Assembly (NCBI GenBank): GCA_944989445.1
Contig: CALYLW010000340.1
Coordinates: forward strand, 576,881-640,880
Length of the DNA stretch: 64,000 bases
DNA from: Ampullaceana balthica
Lineage: Eukaryota > Mollusca > Gastropoda > Lymnaeidae
Direction: 5' to 3'
The notes beneath the pieces were generated by a model. That model was not told the DNA's origin. It ran no database searches and worked only from the letters and a program-made list of their open reading frames with translations. Position 1 is the first letter of the stretch. Each line of letters begins with the position of its first letter. The position numbers were made by a program, and so were the translations under genes. This document shows positions 56,512 through 64,000 of the stretch, piece by piece.

Positions 56512-58992
56512 TATATTATAAAAATCAATGTATGTCTGCGTGCATGTCCATTATAGCTGACTAAACAATTCATCCGATCATCATGAAACTTTTGAAGACT
56601 GGCAACTTTATTTCTAAATTTATCACTCATGGGGCGCCGGGGGCCCATAATGTCATTTTTTGCTTATATGAGCTATATAAAATTTAGTTTCAGCGCTAGC
56701 TACTGTGTAAATTGATGGATCTTAACCAAACTTTGTATATAAAAATTTGATAGCCAATATTAAAACACAAAAAGGAAACTGAACTCCTAATAGTCATTCC
56801 TTCGGGGCTGGGGGCCCAAAAAGTTCTTTTTCTTAAACGTTTAAGATTTTATTCACCATTCAGTTATTAACAATATTGACAACTAATGACACGTGTATCC
56901 ATTATTATACAGATTGAAATGAACAGGTGTTTTGAACTTTATATCTTGCACTGAATGGGCCCTGGGGCCCTTAATGTCGTTTTTTGCTTATGTGAGCTAT
57001 ATAAAAATTAGTTTTTGAGTTAGCTATTGATGGATCTTAACCAAAATTTGCATACCAAAACTTAGTAGCCCATATTGACATAATTAAGGTTTCTGAACTT
57101 CTAATGTCAATTTATTCGGTGCCGGGGGCCCCAAATGTCTTTTCTTCGTATATGTTTAAGATATTTTTCCCCATTCAATTTTTCACGATCTTGAGGAATA
57201 TATCTATGAGAAAACTGAATTAAATGAACAGGTTTTTGAAATTGACACCTTTCACTAAAGGGGCCCCTAAATGTCGTTTTTTTTCCTTATATTAGCTGTA
57301 TAAAAATTAGTATTCGCGTTAAATACTGAGACAATTAATGGATCTTGGCCCATCTTAATACATAAAAACTTAAGGGTCTATATTTTATTACTATAGGGCA
57401 CTGAACTCCTAATTTTCATTCCCTTGGGGCAGGGGGCCCAAAATTTCATTTTTAGTAAATGTTTAATATTTTATCGTTCATTCAATATTGAGACATATAA
57501 ATAAATGTATGTATTTTGAAATTTATTCAAAATAACATGTCTTTCGCACTTTATTTCTTGCGATAATTAGGCCCTGGGGCCCATAATGTAGTTTTTTGCT
57601 TATATGAGGTATATAAAAATAAGTTTATGCGTTAGCTACCGAGTAAACGAATGGCCCTTAACCAAAATTTGTATACAAAAACTTGGTAGCCAATATTAAA
57701 ATACTATTGGGCACAGCAATTCAAATTTCCATTCCTTCGGGGCCTGGGGCCCCAAATGTCTGTTTGAGATAGTTTTTCCCATTTAATTTTTCACGATCTT
57801 AAGGAACATATCTATGAGGAAACTGAATTAAAATGAACAGCAATTTTTAAATTGAAATCTTTCACCGAATGGGCCCAGGGGCCCCTAAATTTCGTTTTTT
57901 TCCATTATATTAGCTGTATAAAAATTAGTATAAGCGTAAAATTCTGAAAAAGTTAATGGGTCTTGACCCATCTTAGTATATAAAAACTCAAGGGTCTATA
58001 TTTTATTACTATAGGGCACTGAACTCGTAATTTTCTTTTCCTCGGGGCAGGGGGCCCAAAATGTATGTTTAATATTTTATCGCACAGTCAAATTTTACCA
58101 ATATTGAGAAATATACATAAATTTATGCACTTTGAAATTTATTCAAATGAACATGTGTTTCGTCCTTTATTTCTTGCAATAACTGGGCCCTCTAGCCCTT
58201 ACTGTCGTTTTTTGCTTATACGAACTATATAAAAATTAGTTTATGCGTTAGCTACTGAGTAAATAATTGGATCTTAACCAAATTTTGTATAAAAAACTTG
58301 GTAGCCCATATTAAAATACTCCAGGTTTTTTAAATTCTAATGACATTTTCTTCGGTGTCGGAGGACCCCAAATGTCTTTTTTCATATATGTTTAAGATAT
58401 TTTTGCCATTCACTTTTTAACGATCTTGATAAATATATCCATGATGAAACTGAATTGAAATGTAAAGGTTTTTGAAATTGAAATCTCGCAGCGAATAGGC
58501 CCGGTGCCCTTTATGTAGTTTTATTCACTATATTAGCTATATTAAAATTAGTTTAAGCGTTAGATAATGAAAAAATAAATGGATTTTGACTAAAATTAGT
58601 ATATAAAAAGTTAAGAACCTATAATATATTACTATAGGGCACTGAACTCCTAATGTCCATTCCCTCGGAGCTGGGGGCCCCAAATGTCATTTTTACTGCA
58701 CGGTAACAATTTAATTCCCCATTCAATTTTACACGATATTGAGAAATTTAGCTTGAGTACAATGGCAATAAAAAAAACAAATTATCACTCATTTTTTAGC
58801 TGGGCCGCTTAATATCGTTTTTCCTTTTGTAAGCTTTTTAATTTATTTAACAGTTTGCTATTAAACTTGGATTTTTTTTGCTCACTTCCCCGAAGGTTTA
58901 TGGCATAATTCTTTTAAAACATACCAATCTTTGGTTTCTTTCAATTTATTCATTTTTAAAGAGATCGTTGCAACGCACGACGGGTCTGCTAG
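56512..58992 (+). mobile_element. Helitron copy, directly downstream of the previous one
   Basis: Begins right after the CTAG at 56511 with TATATTATAAAAATCAATG and ends CTAG|T at 58992, with the same GTTGCAACGCACGACGGGTC terminal block as 56511. Internal units are diverged. The 5' end has lost the leading TC. This is a head-to-tail arrangement of two termini. Confidence 0.88.
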
Positions 58993-59570
58993 TTGCTTTA
59001 TATAAACTGATAATTTTGGACATTACATAAATAAAACTAATCATATCGTGACTTTACTCAAATAAATCTCAGTTTGGATATAAAATCACATAAATATATA
59101 TATTTTTTTAGATATTACATCATATAAAGTTTTATATTACATTATATAAAACTATCTGTATTTGAATTTATTTTGGTTGTAAACTTACAGTATTTATAAA
59201 TTAGTAAACATTTGAATAGACCAAATGTTACAAAACTTAAAGACTATTGGTGTCTTTTAAAAAAAGTAAACTAGATCCTCCAGACTTTGGTGATAATATG
59301 ACTTGGGGCTATACAAGAGGTTGTACATGTAATTATATCCCAAACAATCGATTTTAAAGATACTTTAATTGTAATTAGATGAAGGATGAAACGTTTGATA
59401 AGCTCACATTTTGTATAATTTTAGATTCAAGTAATATACTGTGTAAAAATAATGTATACTGTAATCTGTACACTGTGTTCTAAATGTATCAATGGCATGT
59501 GCCTCTTTATTTTAGCACTAGCAACACAGCCCGACCAAGGACGGGAATAAGTGTAGGGTGACCTGTGAAG
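58993..59570. other. AT-rich intergenic sequence
   Basis: Nothing recognised. Confidence 0.4.
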
Positions 59571-59579
59571 TTTATGGTA

Positions 59580-59945
59580 GGACATCACAACATCACACGC
59601 CCCCGTCTGTCTAGAGACCCTATCTCCCCCCCCCACACCGCGGTCTGTCCAGAGACCCTAACTCCCCCCCCAACACCACGGTCTGTCCAGATACCCTACT
59701 CCCCCCCACACCGCGGTCTGTCGAGAGACCCTACATCCCCTCCACAGCGGTTTGTCGAGAGACCCGCCGTCTCACCGTCCATACACATGTGTATCGCGTC
59801 AAAAATACTATACATTATAGTTATAACAACATTACCCACCCCCGTCTGTCCAGAGGCCTACCTCCCCTCCCCCAACACCGCCGGTCTGTCCAGAGACCCT
59901 ACCTACCCCCCCCCCACCAAACACAGCGGTCTGTCCAGAGTTATA
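59580..59945. repeat. ~38-bp C-rich tandem repeat
   Basis: Repeated CGGTCTGTCCAGAGACCCTA followed by C runs of variable length and ACACCG. About eight copies, split by 60 bases of unrelated sequence at 59775-59835. GGTCTGTCCAGAGACC is an imperfect palindrome. Confidence 0.9.
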
Positions 59946-60175
59946 ATAAATGGCCCGTAAAAAAAGTTTTTGACTACAAATCCCAACGCGCAACGCCCAA
60001 ATACAACTCTTGGAAAAAAGCTGCACCAAAAATAACTCGTTTTGAACGTTATTCAATATGTAAATGAGATTTAATTTTTCTCCACCAGCGATTGGCTGTA
60101 GGCGTCTGTAGGACTTTGAGGGACCAATCGCTATCGATGCCCGTACAGAAAATTGCCTTTTATTATATAGGAGGA
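59946..60175 (-). mobile_element. Helitron-like element, 5' end near 60175
   Basis: On the minus strand it begins TCCTCCTATATAATAAAAGG, a Helitron-style start, and near its other end has GGGATTTGTAGTCAAAAACT with TTTTTTTACGGGCC, the same 3' block as the 0.5-kb units at 28070-31520. No CTAG terminus was seen. Confidence 0.55.
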
Positions 60176-60177
60176 TT

Positions 60178-60504
60178 ATGCTTAATAATGGCTTCACACA
60201 AATTTTAATTTTGTTGGATAATAACACAGGAGTCGGTTTGGGAAGTCTTTACTTTAACTGGGTTTTAAGGTTTTATAAATGGACCTTTGAAAGAAATCTT
60301 TTAAGAATCTCAACATCATGGGACATTGGCTATAAGCGAGATATACATGTCCGAATGGGCGCTCTGTTGCAGAACCGTACGTGCTGCTTAGGTGGTGTGT
60401 CCAATCAGTGCAGTCGTGTCATGCGGAATACCAGCCTGAACTCAGACACAATTACAATCGCATTTAATGTTTTCACATCCAAAACAATTGAAATGAGTTC
60501 TTGA
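60178..60504 (+). other. Open frame of 108 codons, unrecognised
   Basis: Plus-strand ORF starting MLNNGFTQILILLDNN with several Cys (NRTCCLGGVSNQCSRV). No family was recognised, no splice signals were checked that favour it, and it lies on the strand opposite to all genes here. It may be chance. Confidence 0.15.
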
Positions 60505-60994
60505 ATATAATTTTTCACAGCCCGAATGCGCTTCTTTCACTCTACACTATTTGAGGATATAGAGTATTAAAATCAATTCACAACACTTTATACTACTGAT
60601 ATTTTAACAGTAAGTTATGACCAAAAAATGTCGCATTTCAAACAAAAGTATTGTTAATAATAATTAAATTGCCGGAAGAATACTTTAATTTCAGTTGATC
60701 AATATTACAAATTTCTATCAACATCAAAACTGTATTATCAGTTTTAAGAGAAACGAAATTCAACATTGATTTTAAAAAAACTCAAATTCCTGTTTCATAA
60801 TAAATAACATCTGCTTCATTGACATATTATAACATTAAAAGAAGCCCCAAACTAAAACAATTAGAAGGTAATACACAAAATAATGTATCTCTCTCAGAAA
60901 AATAAACGTATCACTCTATAAGGAAAAAATCAAATATCACTCTTTACGATAGATCGATAACCTATCACTTTTTAGAAGTCCCATCACAAACTTA

Positions 60995-61242
60995 TCACTC
61001 TATGGTCATTAAATCTCCGCTTTGGGAATCCTCGGTTGAGTTCTTTATAGAAAATCCTGCTGACAAAGTTGTGCACTTGGAAAGTAGCCTGTCAAAGCCA
61101 CTGTATTGGCAGTAGGGATCTTTAATACAATACATGACGCACTCTACCAAAGAGCGGACCTGACCGGACCACAGAAGGCCGACTGAATTTTCCCGAGGTC
61201 TTTTCCCTTTCTCAACGTTGACTTGGGTGATCATGTAATTAT
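60995..61242 (-). CDS. Lectin gene terminal exon (PAN/apple-like, stop)
   Basis: 248 bp, acceptor tttcatctaacag. Codes NYMITQVNVEKGKRPRENSV, then SLVECVMYCIKDPYCQYSG and CTTLSAGFSIKNST, stopping at 60995. Four Cys are visible, fewer than a full six-Cys PAN domain. Downstream (60510-60990) nothing was recognised. Confidence 0.8.
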
Positions 61243-62192
61243 CTGTTAGATGAAAATTAAAAAGGCCATTGTATTTAGATCTCTATGTATATTTATTAGA
61301 AAATGACTGCTTTTATGAGGTCTTACGGTATTGATTCTAGAATATTACTATTGTATTTAGGTTTAAAATATTAAATCTAGAATATGCTGTTTTATGAATA
61401 ATATTATTATTTCTAGAATATCTCTGTTGCATTGTGGTCTTACAGCATATATCTTTGAAATTAGGACATCAACTTAATAATATCTTTACACGGCTTTTTG
61501 AATATGTCGTAGATATAGTGGTCAATGCTACAGAAACTAACCAGATGGGAATTTGAACGTTTTGAAGAAAAATATTGAAAAAGCTAATTAAATATGTATA
61601 GTAATTACAATAGTAATTACAACAGTAATTACAATAGTAATTGCGCCCCAAGGGTACAGAGGTTATTATTCACAAAGGTCTTCGTCTAAAACTGTTTAAA
61701 ATTGTATGTACCAGAATCCTAAAAATTTTTATTGTATAAATATTAACTCATTAACTTTACATTTGGCATTATACAACTTGTAGCTACATGCTCATATGTT
61801 ACCAAAATAACATTTAATGATATAATGTTCTTACAGTAGCCGCACAGCGCCATAAATTTAATGATATAATGTTCTTACAGTAGCCGCACAGTGCCATACA
61901 TTTAATGATATAATGTTCTTACAGTAACCGCACAGCGCCATAAATTTAATGATATAATGTTCTTACAGTAGCCGCACAGCGCCATAAATTTAATGATATA
62001 ATGTTCTTACAGTAGCCGTACAGTGCCATACATTTAATGATATAATGTTCTTACAGTAGCCGCACAGTGCCATAAACTTCTCTGAACATGTCCATGTCCC
62101 CAAGTTTAGTGTCGTCCGAATACGGACACATTTGTCCTCAGGTAGGTTGTCCGGCTCACCAGTGTTCCACAAAGCCCAGGTAACAACATTTC
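60995..62192 (-). CDS. C-type lectin with PAN/apple-like C-terminus, last two exons
   Basis: Two minus-strand exons (62192-62055 and 61242-60995) join in phase 1 and close a Tyr codon (CGY). The first codes the second half of a C-type lectin domain: NVVTWALWNTGEPDN, EDKCVRIRTT, GTWTCSEKFMALCGY, with the paired Cys expected near the domain end. The second codes a tail with VECVMYCIKDPYCQYSGFD then KCTTLSAG, whose Cys spacing resembles PAN/apple modules, and a TAG stop. Such proteins are usually secreted and bind glycans. The usual EPN or QPD calcium/sugar motif reads EPD, and the WND motif is replaced by WTC, so calcium binding is doubtful. Exons for the signal peptide and the first half of the lectin domain lie beyond 64000 or were not seen. 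Confidence 0.85.
61243..61813. other. Intron of the lectin gene
   Basis: AT-rich, with a 12-bp repeat (AGTAATTACAAT, four copies) at about 61598-61645. No exon was seen. Confidence 0.6.
61814..62054. repeat. 44-bp minisatellite, about 5-6 copies, lectin exon end plus donor
   Basis: On the minus strand each unit reads TATGGCACTGTGCGGCTACT|GTAAGAACATTATATCATTA plus AA. The part before the bar copies the exon end (MALCGY), the part after it the donor and intron start. All copies keep GTAAGAA; several differ at one base in the exon part. Confidence 0.95.
62055..62192 (-). CDS. C-type lectin exon (EPD...C...WTC)
   Basis: 138 bp, acceptor tttaattctag and donor GGCTACT|gtaagaac, entering with two spare bases and leaving in phase 1. 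Forty-five codons with GEPDN, two Cys flanking the calcium loop, and ALCGY. Its last ~20 bases and donor are repeated in the adjoining minisatellite. Confidence 0.9.
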
Positions 62193-62374
62193 CTAGAATT
62201 AAATTTATTGTAAGCATTTCATTTTTAAAGGAAGCATTTTTCTTTTTTTATTACATTATATCATTAACTGCACGGCTGTATGTTAGAGTAATCTTCAGTA
62301 GCGTAGCGAAAGGGAGGGGTGGAGGTATACATGTCCCCATGCGCTGAGAGACTGGGTAATCAAAATTAGCTATC

Positions 62375-63850
62375 TTATCTTATCTTTTCTTATCATATCT
62401 TATCTTCTTTATCACAGACGCTCCTTCAAAACTGAAGATTATTGTGTTCTACGCTTATCCATTATTTAAGTGTAGTCTTTCAATTTTTTTAGAGTTTTAA
62501 ATGTTGATTGTGTGATGGTTTCCTGATTTTTTCTACAAAACCCATTTCATTCCCGAATGTCAGACGGAAAGAAAGGTGATTTTTAAATCCCTTATATTAA
62601 CTTCACCGCCGTCTCTCTCTCTCTGTCTGTCTCTCTCTCTGTCTCTCTCTCATCATCTCATGGGCTCGGCGGGCGGAAAAACAAAAGTCGAAAATGACCC
62701 ACTTCCAATGATCCGATCGAACTGAAATTTGGCACACGGACCCGTCTTACCTAACAATGCATCGTATCAAAATTTCAGATCGATCGAACGTACCGTAATT
62801 AAATTAATGCATTTTTAGTTTATCCTTATATGAGGTATGTAATTTTAATTCACGATTTGTTATTGTTTTTTTGCCACGTGAAAGTTTGAGCATTGAGGCG
62901 ACCCAACGAAACGACGGTGCGCTTTTGTTTACATTTTACGTGTCACTCTGAGCTCGGTCAAGCGAATCGGTGACCAGACTTTTCCCCTCTCCCCCCCACC
63001 CACCCCTCCCCCCCCCACTAGGGTTATGATGCAAAGTTGAGTTAAGACAGATTCAGTCTGTAAATGTTTGAATATAATCAATACTTTTAGTTATGTCTCA
63101 TCTATAAGGGATTTATAGTCAAAAACTTTGTTTTTACGGGGTTTGTTTATTAAATCCCTTATATTAACTTCACCGGCGTCTCTGTCTCTCTGTCTCTCTG
63201 TCTCTCTCTCATCATCTCATGGGCTCGGCGGGCGGAAAAACAAAAGTCGAAAATGACCCACTTCCAATGATCCGATCGAACTGAAATTTGGCACACGGAC
63301 CCGTCTTACCTAACAATGCATCGTATCAAAATTTCAGATCGATCGAACGTACCGTAATTAAATTAATGCATTTTTAGTTTATCCTTATATGAGGTATGTA
63401 ATTTAAATTCACTGTTTGTGATTGTTTTTATCTCCCACTTCCACGTGAGTTTGAGTTGACGCCGACCGTCGTGTTGACGCCGACCGTCGTGCCGACACCC
63501 CCTCACATCCCACCCCCATTTATTAAAGACAAGGGACATCACTCGGTGTCTGTCTGTAAATGTTTGAAAATAATCAATACTGTTAGTTATGTCTCATATA
63601 TAAGGGATTTATAGTCAAAAACTTTGTTTTTACGGGTTTGTTTTATTTTATGCGTTCATTCTTGCAAATGGAACAAGAAACGTGTCATGTCACATTGTCT
63701 TCTTGAGTGACGTTTTTTTATAGTAATTTAACCAACGAAGTTACTCTTGTCAGATGTGAATATTCATCAGTAACAATATTTTGAATTTGTCATAGTTTCA
63801 ACTAAGATTTCTTTAAGATAGGTCTTGTACAGAAGATGCATGTTCTAATA
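62375..63850 (-). mobile_element. LINE 3' fragment interrupted by the 0.5-kb unit array
   Basis: (CTTAT)n at 62371-62406 and GACGCTCCTTC follow the family of 16082. The sequence stops at 62580 and resumes at 63649 with GCGTTCATTCTTGCAAATGG, matching the next part of the LINE (TGTTTGTTCTTGCATACGG), and continues to about 63850. Diverged and 5' truncated. Confidence 0.8.
62581..63648 (+). repeat. Two 0.5-kb units (type A then B) inserted in a LINE
   Basis: Same unit as 28070-31520. The first copy is type A (AAAGTTGAGTTAAGACAG near 63035), the second type B (AAAGACAAGGGACATCACTC near 63525). TTTTA is found at both junctions and may be a short target duplication. The array here has no Helitron termini, so the unit has its own way of spreading or was copied as a block. 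Confidence 0.88.
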
Positions 63851-64000
63851 TTTAAAAATTCAGAAAAGCTGCAGTCATTTTTTTATTCTGGAATTGTTGA
63901 CAACTCGCACATGATTTGCAAAGATCATTGATTTTCAGGGCGCCCCTCGGGTAAAGTGATACAGTTGCAACAACGCTTCAGTTTTGGTCGAACGTGGATA
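63851..64000. other. Right edge, nothing recognised
   Basis: Unique-looking sequence without an exon or repeat terminus. Confidence 0.3.

Overview
This is an AT-rich, intron-rich animal genomic window. Its gene families and transposon mix fit a mollusc, most likely a gastropod; that is inference, and no species can be named. No complete single-exon gene, rRNA, tRNA gene or CRISPR array was found. Three protein-coding genes can be rebuilt exon by exon, all on the minus strand, using splice signals and intron phases.

(1) 774-12182: part of an M12B (reprolysin/ADAM-like) zinc metalloproteinase. Five exons run up to the HEIAH zinc motif, and the 3' remainder lies beyond the left edge. (2) 27033-46450: a nearly complete SLC13 (DASS family) sodium-coupled carboxylate or sulfate transporter in about 15 coding exons over 19.4 kb. 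Two SNT motifs, the IGG-TLTG segment and the C-terminal NTWG motif are readable; one exon end is unresolved. (3) 60995-62192: the last two coding exons of a secreted C-type lectin with a C-terminal cysteine-rich, PAN/apple-like tail.

Everything else is repeats. Helitrons: a minus-strand copy at the left edge (to 757), a clean 1.4-kb copy with TC/CTAG ends (27855-29266), and a large head-to-tail complex (49404-58992) whose 5' end has expanded into a ~3.1-kb ATGT/CTGT microsatellite. hAT-like elements with 8-bp target duplications sit at 6965-9387, 25072-26982, 25952-26224 and 42239-43212. There are three-deep nested DNA transposons at 6069-9993, LINE fragments at 2520-3475, 16082-16860, 33062-34014, 52978-53328 and 62375-63850, and two tRNA-type SINEs. 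A 0.5-kb unit with sub-terminal inverted repeats forms tandem arrays (28070-29176, 29404-31520, 62581-63648), partly as alternating A-B dimers.

The most unusual pattern is a set of minisatellites that start at exon 3' ends. At four exons in three unrelated genes (donors at 12086, 34110, 41718 and 62055) the downstream intron is filled with 32-44-bp tandem units. Each unit copies the last bases of the exon plus its 5' splice donor. The introns also hold many other minisatellites, so this genome seems prone to expanding short tandem repeats, and some expansions have multiplied splice donors.
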